This document shows positions 8,377 through 16,103 of a stretch of DNA of 64,000 nt, piece by piece. The notes beneath the pieces were generated by a model. That model saw nothing but the letters and a program-made list of their open reading frames with translations. It was not told the origin of the DNA and did no database searches. Position 1 is the first letter of the stretch; each line of letters opens with the position of its first letter. Made by a program: the position numbers and the translations under genes. Origin of the DNA: Mycolicibacterium xanthum (GTDB taxonomy: Bacteria > Actinomycetota > Actinomycetes > Mycobacteriales > Mycobacteriaceae); assembly GCF_019710635.1 (NCBI RefSeq), contig NZ_JAIFZS010000037.1:1-64000 (forward strand), read 5' to 3'.

Positions 8377-8410
8377 TACGTGGGGTGCGCAGATTGCGCA
8401 ACCCCACGTA
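8377..8410. terminator. Strong stem-loop, possible terminator
   Basis: TACGTGGGG-TGCGCA (8377-8391) pairs with TGCGCAACCCCACGTA (8395-8410), with one bulged base and a 3-nt loop. No T-tract follows on the plus strand. It could terminate transcription from either side of the degenerate region. Confidence 0.45.
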
Positions 8411-8445
8411 CCTCTGTCTATTCGCCGCTCGATTTAATCGTCGCG

Positions 8446-8905
8446 TTACGCCCCGCTCTTGGCGGTCTCTGCCTTCTCTGGATCGGGGATGGACTGGGTG
8501 TCGCCATCGAGGGTCGAGGTGATGTGCCCTGTCACCGACTGGGTGAACTCATTGACCACAGCGTCGGCATCCAGGTTCCCTCGGTTGGCGCCGGTGGCGT
8601 CTGTGACATCGATATCGGCGAGGTAGGTAACGCTGCTTTGGCTCGGTCCGTAGATCGCCGATTCGGTTCAATTGAGGATCAGCCCATCCCCGTTGACGTA
8701 GTTGGTGTAGGTGACCGTGCGGGTTGTCTGGAACGTCGTCGGATTGACAACCTCGCTGACCACCGCCGCGCCACCGAGCGCGCCCTCATAGGTTCCAGTC
8801 GGCGGCAGCGGCGTCGTCTTGGCGACGTATGTGCTGAGCTCAGGGAACGCCGACGGGTCGAAGATCGTCGTGGTATCGCCGTGGCCCAGACCGCGCCGAG
8901 CGCGA
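8446..8905 (-). pseudogene. Decayed gene for a probable secreted protein
   Basis: Read on the minus strand from about 8905, a frame encodes DTTTIFDPSAFPELSTYVAK, then GGAAVVSEVVNPTTF and NYVNGDGLILN. A TGA at about 8670 interrupts it, and the same frame continues as TESAIYGPSQSSVTYLADI and further down to a TAA at 8446-8448. The composition (Thr/Ser/Val-rich, few Lys) suggests an exported beta-rich protein. The 5' end has no convincing signal peptide; a hydrophobic stretch (ELALGAVWATA) exists only in another frame, so an additional frameshift is likely. The family is not recognised. Confidence 0.45.
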
Positions 8906-8935
8906 GCTCCGCGGCCGAATAGCGCGCTGCTCGCG

Positions 8936-10216
8936 CTACGGCGCGCGATCGAATTCGATGTGCAGTTCGGTGAGACCACGCAGCAGGAACGTCGGCTCAT
9001 AGGCATAGTTGTGCGCACCGACCCGACCGTGGAACGCCTCGTCGATGCGGACCTCGCTCATCCGGTCCAGTAGTCGGCGCACGGTGATCTGGCCCTCGAC
9101 CCGGGCGAGCGGCGCACCGGCGCAGGTGTGGATACCCCGCCCGAATGCGATGTGCTCGCGGACGTTCTTGCGGTCGGGCCGGAACTCGTGCGGATCGTCG
9201 AACTTGCGCGGGTCACGATTGGCCGCACCCAGGCACAGCATCACGACTGTTCCAGCCGGCAGGTGCACACCACCCAACTCGGTGGTCCTGCGGACCAGGC
9301 GGAAATCGACCTTCGTGGGCGAGTGCATCCGCAACGCTTCCTCGATGAACGTCGCTACGCCGGAAGGGTTTTCACGCAACCTCTGCTGGTGCTCGGGATG
9401 GTCCCCCAGCACCTGCACCGCAGCGGACAACACCTTGGTGACCGTCTCCTGACCGGCGGCGAACAGGAACGTCGCGGGTTTGACGAGTTCGATCAGCTCG
9501 GGTGTCGACCCGTCGGGGTAGAGCGCGGCCGCCATACCGGACAGGACGTCGTCACGCGGTTCAGCGCGCCGGGCGGCCAGATAACCGGCAAACTTGTCAT
9601 CGAGATATTGCAGCGGGTCCAACGCCACCGGTTGGCCATCGAGGGCACCGACCCGGGTGCCCTCTGGGCGCTCGGCGCCCAGGGCGGCGAGAAACTCGGG
9701 GCGGTCCTCTTCCGGTACGCCGAGCAGGTCGATGATGGCCGAGGTTGCGAAAGGTTTGGCGTACTCGGACAGGAATTCACAGCGGCCGTTGTCGATGAAC
9801 TGGTCGATCTGCTGATCGACCAGTTGCCACATGAAGTCCTCGTTCTCTTTAAGGCGCCGCGGTGTGAGCAGTTTGCTCAGCAGCGAGCGGGCCTTCTCGT
9901 GCGCCGGCGGATCCATCACGACCATGTGCTCGTGGATGGGGAATTCGTGGCGATGCGCTTCGATCTGCTCACTGATGTCATCGCCCTCGGGCGTGAAGGG
10001 CAATGGCGGGAAGGGACCGCCGATGGCGTTGACGGCCGAGAACGTCGCATGGTCCTTGAATGCCGCCATCACCTCCTGGTAACCGGTGACTGCGACTACC
10101 CCCTGATGATGCTCCCGGAAGACCGGGTTCTGCTCGCGCAGGTAATCGAAGTAGGCGTAGGGATCCTGGGCGATCGCCGGGTCGGAGAAGAAGTCGACGT
10201 TGGCCAGATCGGTCAT
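8936..10216 (-). CDS. Cytochrome P450
   Basis: 426 residues. The haem-binding loop FGRGIHTCAGAPLAR places the axial thiolate at Cys365. The K-helix ExxR is in EEALR, and the I-helix oxygen-activation motif is FAAGQETVTK. No membrane anchor is seen, so this is a soluble bacterial class needing separate ferredoxin and reductase; none is adjacent. It is divergent from a TetR gene, with shared palindromes at 10373-10409, and forms a module with the SDR at 11248 that could oxidise the alcohol it makes. The substrate is unknown. Confidence 0.95.
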   Translation of the reverse strand: MTDLANVDFFSDPAIAQDPYAYFDYLREQNPVFREHHQGVVAVTGYQEVMAAFKDHATFSAVNAIGGPFPPLPFTPEGDDISEQIEAHRHEFPIHEHMVVMDPPAHEKARSLLSKLLTPRRLKENEDFMWQLVDQQIDQFIDNGRCEFLSEYAKPFATSAIIDLLGVPEEDRPEFLAALGAERPEGTRVGALDGQPVALDPLQYLDDKFAGYLAARRAEPRDDVLSGMAAALYPDGSTPELIELVKPATFLFAAGQETVTKVLSAAVQVLGDHPEHQQRLRENPSGVATFIEEALRMHSPTKVDFRLVRRTTELGGVHLPAGTVVMLCLGAANRDPRKFDDPHEFRPDRKNVREHIAFGRGIHTCAGAPLARVEGQITVRRLLDRMSEVRIDEAFHGRVGAHNYAYEPTFLLRGLTELHIEFDRAP

Positions 10217-10372
10217 GAACGTGGCTGTCCTTTCGGTCCCGAACTCAGTTCCTGCAAAGTTGTGTCGTCAGTCTTCGACGCGTGCCCTTCGCACAACTGC
10301 GGATCGACCGACACTCGTCTATTGATGGTCGACATCGCAGACCGCCATTCTTGTCATCCATTCTCATCGAAA

Positions 10373-10409
10373 CTGATCGACCGACCAAATTGTTAGTATG
10401 CTGCATACT
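10373..10409. promoter_or_regulatory. Operator region between P450 and TetR
   Basis: Two elements lie in the 245-bp divergent gap. The first is CTGATCGACCGACCAAATTG at 10373-10392, which recurs with 19 of 20 identity at 11163-11182 in front of the SDR. The second is the palindrome AGTATG-CTG-CATACT at 10395-10409. They fit a binding site for the adjacent TetR protein. Confidence 0.65.
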
Positions 10410-10461
10410 TACCACGGCGCCGGATCAACGGTCAAGCAATCGAACGGCAGGAGCGCACCGA

Positions 10462-11070
10462 ATGGCGGCACCCCGCAAGGCCCGGCCCGCGGACAACGGT
10501 GCACGCATGCGCCTGCTCGAGGCCACGGCGAAAATCATGCGCGACGAAGGCTACGCCGCGGCAACCTCGCGGCGGGTCGCCACCGAGGCCGGTGTCAAAC
10601 AGGCGCTCGTCTACTACTACTTCCCGTCGATGGACGATCTGTTCGTCGAGGTGCTGCGAGCCGGCGCCGAGGTTTCCCTGGCGCGTATGCGAGATGCGCT
10701 CACCGACGACGACCCACTGCTCACGTTGTGGAAGCTGAACAGCGATCTGGGGATGACTGCCCTGAACTCCGAGTTCACCGCGCTTGCCAACCATCGCAAA
10801 GCCATCCGCGCCGAACTGAAGGCCTACGCAGAACGGGTGCGTGATATCGAAACCGCCGCCGTCACCGTTGCGCTGCGCGCCAGGGGGATCGACCTCGAGG
10901 CCTACCCGCCGGTGGCGGTGTCCATGCTGATCGCACAGACGGCGCGCAGCCTGTGCAACGAGGATGCCGTCGGGGTCACGCTCGGACATCGGGAACTGCG
11001 CGATTTCATCGAGCGACAACTGCGCCTTCTGGGCGCACCGGCGCAGGATACGACGGGCTCCGGGCGGTAG
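10462..11070 (+). CDS. TetR family transcriptional regulator of the P450/SDR module
   Basis: 202 residues from the ATG at 10462, with GGAG about 9 bases upstream. The helix-turn-helix is visible as TSRRVATEAGVKQALVYYYF followed by PSMDDLFVEVL. A longer frame to 10282 would include the operators and was rejected. It lies between the divergent P450 and the downstream SDR, both preceded by the same 20-bp element, so it likely controls both as well as itself. Confidence 0.9.
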   Translation: MAAPRKARPADNGARMRLLEATAKIMRDEGYAAATSRRVATEAGVKQALVYYYFPSMDDLFVEVLRAGAEVSLARMRDALTDDDPLLTLWKLNSDLGMTALNSEFTALANHRKAIRAELKAYAERVRDIETAAVTVALRARGIDLEAYPPVAVSMLIAQTARSLCNEDAVGVTLGHRELRDFIERQLRLLGAPAQDTTGSGR

Positions 11071-11131
11071 GCGCTGGGCACCCGCGGCCACATCGCCGAT
11101 CCGGACCCGAACGCGATTCGCGCAGCCGCTA

Positions 11132-11182
11132 TTGACAGCCGCGCAACAAACTGCCAACCTTGCTGATCGATCGACCAAATTG
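11132..11182 (+). promoter_or_regulatory. Promoter and operator of the SDR at 11248
   Basis: A consensus -35 box TTGACA lies at 11132-11137; the matching -10 is weak (CAACCT around 11155). Immediately downstream is CTGATCGATCGACCAAATTG (11163-11182), the second copy of the element seen at 10373. A repressor bound there would block the transcription start. Confidence 0.6.
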
Positions 11183-11247
11183 CCAAGGAGGGCCGCAGCC
11201 GGGCAGAGCAGGTCTTCAGGCGGTCTGAGAGAAGAGGTGGTTCCCCA

Positions 11248-12087
11248 ATGGGCGGACGGGTAGAGGGCAAGGTCGCATTCGTCACCGGTGCGGCGCGCGG
11301 ACAGGGCCGCAGCCATGCGGTCCGACTGGCCGAAGAGGGCGCCGACATCATCGCGGTCGACGTGTGCGGGCCGATCAGCCCCGACAGCCAGATCGCACCG
11401 TCGAACCCCGATGACCTCGCCCAGACCGCGGACCTGGTCAAGAACCTGGACCGGCGCATCATCACCGCGCAGGTCGACGTCCGGGATTACGACGCGCTGG
11501 CGGCGGTGGTGGATGGTGGCGTCGAACAGCTCGGACGCCTGGATATCGTGGTCGCCAACGCCGGCATCGGCAACGGCGGCCAGACGCTGGACAGGACCAG
11601 CGAAGCCGACTGGGACGACATGATCGGCGTCAATCTCTCCGGCGTCTGGAAGACGGTCAAAGCCGCTGTCCCACACATCCTTTCCGGCGGAAACGGCGGA
11701 TCGATCGTCCTCACCAGCTCAGTGGGCGGATTGAAGGCCTATCCCCACACCGGGCATTACATCGCCGCCAAACACGGCGTCATCGGGTTGATGCGTACCT
11801 TCGCCGTCGAACTCGGCCAGCACTTCATCCGCGTCAACGCCGTCTGCCCCACCAACGTAAACACCCCGATGTTCATGAACGAAGGCACCATGAAACTGTT
11901 CCGGCCGGACCTGGAAAGCCCCGGCCCCGACGATCTCGCGGTCGCCGCCCAGTTCATGCACACCCTGCCGATCGGCTGGGTCGAGCCAGACGACATCAGC
12001 AACGCGGTGCTGTTCCTGGCTTCCGACGAAGCCCGCTATATCACCGGTGTTCCGCTTCCCGTCGATGCCGGCAGCATGCTCAAGTAG
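11248..12087 (+). CDS. Mycofactocin-type SDR family oxidoreductase
   Basis: 279 residues. The ATG at 11248 is preceded by an AGAGGTGG-like Shine-Dalgarno. Motifs are TGAARGQGRSHAVRLA, VDVCGP, VANAGIGNGG, TSSVGGLKAYPHTGHY and AAKHG. It is very similar throughout to the SDR at 30054, including the C-terminal half with NVNTP, KLFRPDLE and IGWVEP. Each copy sits beside a P450 and a TetR gene, so both probably oxidise P450-derived hydroxyl groups. Mycofactocin dependence is inferred from family features. Confidence 0.92.
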   Translation: MGGRVEGKVAFVTGAARGQGRSHAVRLAEEGADIIAVDVCGPISPDSQIAPSNPDDLAQTADLVKNLDRRIITAQVDVRDYDALAAVVDGGVEQLGRLDIVVANAGIGNGGQTLDRTSEADWDDMIGVNLSGVWKTVKAAVPHILSGGNGGSIVLTSSVGGLKAYPHTGHYIAAKHGVIGLMRTFAVELGQHFIRVNAVCPTNVNTPMFMNEGTMKLFRPDLESPGPDDLAVAAQFMHTLPIGWVEPDDISNAVLFLASDEARYITGVPLPVDAGSMLK

Positions 12088-12246
12088 GTGCTGGTGCGGG
12101 ACCAGAGCAGAAGGTCCGGAGACCGGACTCCATAGGTGGAGCAGTGGCAATCTTCGTCATCGAAACGGCAAATCCCAGAACCAGACGGTGGTCCAGGAAT
12201 CACGCTCAGCCCTGAAAGTCTGGCCGGGACCTCATTCCAGCTCAGT

Positions 12247-12275
12247 GTATATATTGTAGACATCCCGATATATAC
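12247..12275. promoter_or_regulatory. vapBC operator/promoter palindrome
   Basis: GTATATAT (12247-12254) and ATATATAC (12268-12275) form a perfect 8-bp inverted repeat around a 13-bp spacer. It is strikingly AT-rich against the local background and lies just before the vapB GTG. The right arm doubles as a plausible -10 box. VapB-VapC autoregulation at such palindromes is established for the family. Confidence 0.75.
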
Positions 12276-12282
12276 TACCGCG

Positions 12283-12477
12283 GTGGGAAAGCATCTGATC
12301 GATATCGACGAGCAAGCCTTGGAGCAGGCTCGCGTGCAACTGGGCACCTCCACGATCAAGGACACCGTGAACGGCGCCCTGCGAGCAGCTACCGCGCAGC
12401 GCAAGCAGCGGGTGACGAACGCCCTGGACGCACTGGCCGCCGCGCCGCTCGACGACCGTGACGACGCATGGCGCTGA
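12283..12477 (+). CDS. vapB: Type II antitoxin, VapB family
   Basis: 64 residues. It has the N-terminal ribbon-helix-helix typical of VapB (GKHLIDIDEQALEQARVQLG, then TIKDTVNGALR), followed by a charged tail that would wrap the toxin. The GTG at 12283 has no Shine-Dalgarno, and a -10-like TATATA lies about 9 bp upstream, so leaderless translation is likely. Its 3' end overlaps vapC by 10 nt. An in-frame start further upstream would run through the operator. Confidence 0.82.
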   Translation: MGKHLIDIDEQALEQARVQLGTSTIKDTVNGALRAATAQRKQRVTNALDALAAAPLDDRDDAWR

Positions 12478-12881
12478 GCTACCTACTCGACACAAGCGTC
12501 ATCAAACGGCTGGCGAACCCCACCGTCCGGCAAGTGGTGCAACCCCTAGCCGAAGCCGGCGAAATCGGCCGTGCTCGCATCACCGATCTCGAGGTCGGAT
12601 ACTCTGCCCGCAACGACCAAGAGTGGGATGAGCTCATCGACGCGTTGAACACGTTCGCCCTGGTCGAGTCGACCGCCGCCCACCACCGCCGCGCGCTGCA
12701 AGTCCAACGACTCCTTGCCCAGCGAAGCCAACGAGGGCACAAGATTCCCGACCTACTGATCGCGGCCGCCGGGGAAGAACGCAGCCTGACCGTGCTCCAC
12801 TACGACGCCGATTTCGACATCATCGCCGCAACCACCGGACAGTCCACCCAGTGGGTAGCTCCCGCAGGAATCATTGACTAA
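12468..12881 (+). CDS. vapC: Type II toxin, VapC family PIN-domain ribonuclease
   Basis: 137 residues, normal for VapC. The acidic PIN-domain residues are visible: Asp8 in YLLDTSV, Glu42 in TDLEVGYS, the Asp in IPDLLIAA, and the late YDADFD cluster. VapC toxins are Mg-dependent ribonucleases that cut tRNA or rRNA; this one's target cannot be read from sequence. It is coupled to vapB by a 10-nt overlap. The pair sits alone between two catabolic clusters. Confidence 0.92.
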   Translation: MALSYLLDTSVIKRLANPTVRQVVQPLAEAGEIGRARITDLEVGYSARNDQEWDELIDALNTFALVESTAAHHRRALQVQRLLAQRSQRGHKIPDLLIAAAGEERSLTVLHYDADFDIIAATTGQSTQWVAPAGIID

Positions 12882-12909
12882 CAACTACTTTGAGTGCGAT
12901 AAGCCCACG

Positions 12910-12957
12910 CAGGTCAGCAGGCATGCGCCGGCTCGACCCCTGTGACGGGCGTGACCG
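12910..12957. repeat. Intergenic repeat copy B (~48 bp)
   Basis: Begins CAGGTCAGCAGGCATGCG and ends CTGTGACGGGCGTGACCG. It matches 3361-3409 with a divergent middle of about 10 bp. It sits between vapC and the 3' end of a minus-strand acyl-CoA dehydrogenase. Function unknown. Confidence 0.55.
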
Positions 12958-12973
12958 ATGGGGTTCAGGCCCG

Positions 12974-14122
12974 CTACAGACCGAGCGACTTCGCGATGAT
13001 GACCTTCATGACCTCGCTGGTCCCCGCGTAAATGCGGGCCACCCGGGCGTCGGTGTATAGCCGGGCGATCGGGTACTCCATCATGTAGCCGTAGCCGCCG
13101 AAGAGTTGCAGGCAGCGGTCCACCACGCGCTGCTGCATCTCGGTGCAGAACAGCTTCACCCGGGCCGCATCGGAGCCGGACAGCTCACCTTCGACGTGCA
13201 GCGCGACCGCCCGATCGAGCATCGCCTGGGCCGCCTCGACCTCGGTCGAACACGATGCCAGCTCGAACTTGGTGTTCTGAAACGACGCCACCGGGGTGCC
13301 GAAGGCCTTGCGGTTCTGCGTGTAGTCGATGGCGGCGGCGATCGCCGAGCGCGCCTGCGCGACCGAGCCCACCGCGACGGTCAGCCGTTCCTGCGCCAGG
13401 TTGTGGCCGAGGTAGCCGAACGCCTCGTCCACCTCCCCCAGCACGTTGGCGGCCGGCACCCGGACGTCGACGAAGGACAGCTCCGCGGTGTCCTGAACTT
13501 TGCAGCCCATCTTCTCCAGCTCGCGGCCGCGGGTGAAGCCCGCCATGCCGTCCTCGACGACCAGCAGCGTCAGCCCCTTGCGGCGGTTGTCCGGGTCGGT
13601 CGACGTCCGCGCGACGACGATGGTCAGGTCGGCCTGCATGCCGCCGGTGATGAACGTCTTGGCGCCGTTGACGATCCAGTCGTCCCCGTCGCGCACCGCG
13701 GTGGTGCGCATCCCGGCCAGATCCGAGCCGGTGCCGGGCTCGGTCATCGCGATCGCGGTCAGCAGCGTGCCGGCGGCCAGCCCGGGGAACCACCGCTGAC
13801 GCTGCTCGGCGTTGGCGTAGTGCAGGAAGTACGGCAGGATCACCTCGAGCTGGGTGCGCACCGTCGACAGCGTCACCAGCGCGCGGGCGGCTTCCTCCTG
13901 CAGGACCACGTTGTAGCGGTAGTCGGGCGCACCGCCGCCGCCGTACTCCTCCGGGATGGCCATTCCGAGCATCCCGAGCGACCCCATCTGCTCGAACACC
14001 TCACGCGGCATCCGGCCGCCCTTCTCCCAATGCGGATAGTGCGGCACGACCTCCTTGTCGACGAAGTCGCGGGCCAGCTCGCGGAACGCCTCGTGGTCCT
14101 CGGTGAACAGATCTCTACGCAC
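12974..14122 (-). CDS. Acyl-CoA dehydrogenase
   Basis: 382 residues, the standard size for this flavoprotein family. Motifs include AIPEEYGGGGAPDY, AMTEPGTGSDLAGM, GAKTFITGG and QNRKAFGTPVASFQ. At the C terminus, LFGGYGYMMEYPIAR, then RIYAGTSEVMK, follow the usual FAD-binding pattern. The GTG at 14122 is preceded by GGAGGAAG. An upstream extension to 15595 is only the antisense-like frame of the thiolase. It is the last gene of a seven-gene minus-strand operon and would introduce a double bond into an acyl-CoA. Confidence 0.93.
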   Translation of the reverse strand: MRRDLFTEDHEAFRELARDFVDKEVVPHYPHWEKGGRMPREVFEQMGSLGMLGMAIPEEYGGGGAPDYRYNVVLQEEAARALVTLSTVRTQLEVILPYFLHYANAEQRQRWFPGLAAGTLLTAIAMTEPGTGSDLAGMRTTAVRDGDDWIVNGAKTFITGGMQADLTIVVARTSTDPDNRRKGLTLLVVEDGMAGFTRGRELEKMGCKVQDTAELSFVDVRVPAANVLGEVDEAFGYLGHNLAQERLTVAVGSVAQARSAIAAAIDYTQNRKAFGTPVASFQNTKFELASCSTEVEAAQAMLDRAVALHVEGELSGSDAARVKLFCTEMQQRVVDRCLQLFGGYGYMMEYPIARLYTDARVARIYAGTSEVMKVIIAKSLGL

Positions 14123-14142
14123 TCGGTTTCTTCCTCCAGGTA

Positions 14143-15288
14143 TCAGGCGATCAACTCGACCAGCGTGGCGTTGGCGGTGCCGCCGCCCTCGCACATGGTC
14201 TGCAGGCCGTATCGAATCCCGTTGTCGCGCATGTGATTGATCATTCGGGTCATCAGCACCGCACCCGATCCACCCAGCGGGTGGCCGAGCGCGATCGCGC
14301 CGCCGAGCGGATTGAGCCGCTCCTCGTCGGCGCCGGTCTCGGCGAGCCAGGCCAGCGGAACCGACGCGAAGGCCTCGTTGACCTCGAACACTCCAACCTC
14401 GTCCAGGGCGACCCCGGCCTTGTGCAGCACCTTCTCCGTCGCCGGGATCGGCCCGGTCAGCATCAGCACCGGGTCGGCACCGGTGACCACGCCGGCGCGG
14501 TACCGCGCGATCGGGGTCAGCCCCAGCGACACCGCATTGTCCTCGGCCATCACCAGCAGTGCCGCAGCCCCGTCGGAGATCTGCGACGAGTTGCCGGCGT
14601 GGATGACGCCGTCCTCCTTGAACGCGGGTTTGAGCCCGGCGAGCTTTTCGACGGTCGTGCCCCGGCGGATACCCTCGTCGGCAACCACCGGCCCCCCGTC
14701 GGTCAGCACCGGATGAATCTGGGCCTCGAAGGCACCGCGATCCTGCGCGGCGGCGGCCAACTCGTGCGAGCGGACCGAGTACTCGTCGAGACGGGTACGC
14801 GAGAATCCCCACTTCTGCGCGATCAGTTCCGCGGAGATGCCCTGGTTGAAGCTGAAACCGCTGTAGCGGTCCAGGACCTTGGGCCCGTAGGGCATTCCGG
14901 TCGAGCGGGCCGCACCCAGCGGCACCCGGCTCATCACCTCGACGCCGCCGGCGACCACCACGTCCTGCTGCCCCGACATCACCGCGTGCACGGCGAAATC
15001 GAGCGCCTGCTGGCTGGACCCACACGCCCGGTTGACCGTCGTGCCGGGAATCTTCTCGGGCCAGCCCGCGGCCAGCACCGAGTACCGCCCGATGTTGCTG
15101 GACTGGTCGCCGACCTGCGACACACAGCCCCACACCACGTCGTCGATGATCTCGGGGTCGACGCCCGCCCGTTCTACCAGGGCGTTGAGGACCACCGCGG
15201 ACAGGTCGGCGGCGTGCATCTCCGACAATCCGCCGTTGCGTTTGCCGACCGGTGTGCGGACCGCCTCCACGATCACGGTTTCGCGCAT
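14143..15288 (-). CDS. Thiolase family acetyl-CoA C-acyltransferase
   Basis: 381 residues. The nucleophilic Cys89 lies in NRACGSSQQ, the catalytic His336 in ALGHPLGGSG, and the second Cys366 in MCEGGG. EVNEAFASVPLAW is also conserved. This is the full catalytic set of a degradative thiolase. The ATG at 15288 has GGAG 8 bases upstream and lies 5 bp after the enoyl-CoA hydratase stop. It would cleave a 3-ketoacyl-CoA and release acetyl- or propionyl-CoA at the end of the operon's beta-oxidation sequence. Confidence 0.94.
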   Translation of the reverse strand: MRETVIVEAVRTPVGKRNGGLSEMHAADLSAVVLNALVERAGVDPEIIDDVVWGCVSQVGDQSSNIGRYSVLAAGWPEKIPGTTVNRACGSSQQALDFAVHAVMSGQQDVVVAGGVEVMSRVPLGAARSTGMPYGPKVLDRYSGFSFNQGISAELIAQKWGFSRTRLDEYSVRSHELAAAAQDRGAFEAQIHPVLTDGGPVVADEGIRRGTTVEKLAGLKPAFKEDGVIHAGNSSQISDGAAALLVMAEDNAVSLGLTPIARYRAGVVTGADPVLMLTGPIPATEKVLHKAGVALDEVGVFEVNEAFASVPLAWLAETGADEERLNPLGGAIALGHPLGGSGAVLMTRMINHMRDNGIRYGLQTMCEGGGTANATLVELIA

Positions 15289-15293
15289 GTTGC

Positions 15294-16103
15294 TTACTCC
15301 GATCCCTTCTCGGTTGTCGATAGATAGGGCGACCAGTCGCCGGTGAACACCGGCTCCCGCTTGCCGGCGAACGCGGCGTACGCCTCCGTCGAGTCGGCCG
15401 TCGCGAAGTTCCCAGGCTGGGCGCGGGCCTCGTTGGCGACCGCCTCGCGCAGCGTCGTGCACGCGCCGTCGTTGAGCAACGCCTTGCTCTGCGCCAGCGC
15501 GAACGACGGTCCCTGCGCGAGCCGACGGGCCAGGCCCACGACGAACTCGTCGATCTCCTCGGCCGGCCGGACCCAGGTGACCAGCCCCAGCGCATGGGCC
15601 TCTTCGGCGTCGATCATGTCGGCCAGCAGCACCAGGCGCTTGGCCTGCTGCAGCCCGACCAGCTTGGGCAGCAGCCATGAGCCTCCGAGGTCGATCGACA
15701 ACCCCCGCTTCGAGAAGATCTGGCAGAACCGCGATTCCGGGGTGGCGACGACCAGGTCGCAGCCCAACGCCAGGTTCCAGCCGGCACCGACGGCGACACC
15801 GGTCACCTTCGCGACGGTCGGTACCGCCAGCTCGTGCAGCGCCAGCGCCACCTCGCTGAGCCTGCGCAGCTTGTGCCGCGGATGAATGGTCTCCCCGGTG
15901 CCGACATCGGCACCCGAGCAGAATGCGCCGCCGGCACCGGTGATCACCAACGCCCGCAGGTCGTCTCGCGCCGCCGCGCGCAGCGCGTCGGCCAGTTCTC
16001 CCCACAGTTGCGCATCGATCGCGTTGCGCCGGTGCGGACGGTTCAGCGTGAGAGTCCGAACACCTTCGTCGTCGTCGACCAGCAGTACCGGGACGTCACC
16101 CAT
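15294..16103 (-). CDS. Enoyl-CoA hydratase/isomerase family protein
   Basis: 269-residue crotonase-fold protein. It has TLNRPHRRNAID at the N terminus, the first oxyanion segment in GGAFCSGADV, and the second in GAGWNLALGCDLV. SKRGLSIDLGGSWLLPKLVG follows. The usual catalytic Glu before GGS is replaced by Asp-Leu (SIDLGG), so classical hydratase activity is not certain and isomerase or lyase chemistry is possible. It overlaps the CoA transferase by 8 bp. Confidence 0.9.
   Translation of the reverse strand: MGDVPVLLVDDDEGVRTLTLNRPHRRNAIDAQLWGELADALRAAARDDLRALVITGAGGAFCSGADVGTGETIHPRHKLRRLSEVALALHELAVPTVAKVTGVAVGAGWNLALGCDLVVATPESRFCQIFSKRGLSIDLGGSWLLPKLVGLQQAKRLVLLADMIDAEEAHALGLVTWVRPAEEIDEFVVGLARRLAQGPSFALAQSKALLNDGACTTLREAVANEARAQPGNFATADSTEAYAAFAGKREPVFTGDWSPYLSTTEKGSE

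Noticed and set aside
8380..8922. A 180-residue plus-strand gene
   Set aside because: It is the complement of the secreted-protein remnant, whose codons look far more like protein on the minus strand.
13106..14236. Long open frames on the strand opposite the acyl-CoA dehydrogenase and other genes
   Set aside because: They are Arg/His/Gly/Pro-rich shadows produced by high third-position GC and show no domain features.
12974..15595. An 873-residue acyl-CoA dehydrogenase fusion
   Set aside because: The N-terminal 490 residues are a low-complexity Arg/Gly-rich frame opposite in phase to the real thiolase. The GTG at 14122 with its Shine-Dalgarno is the real start.
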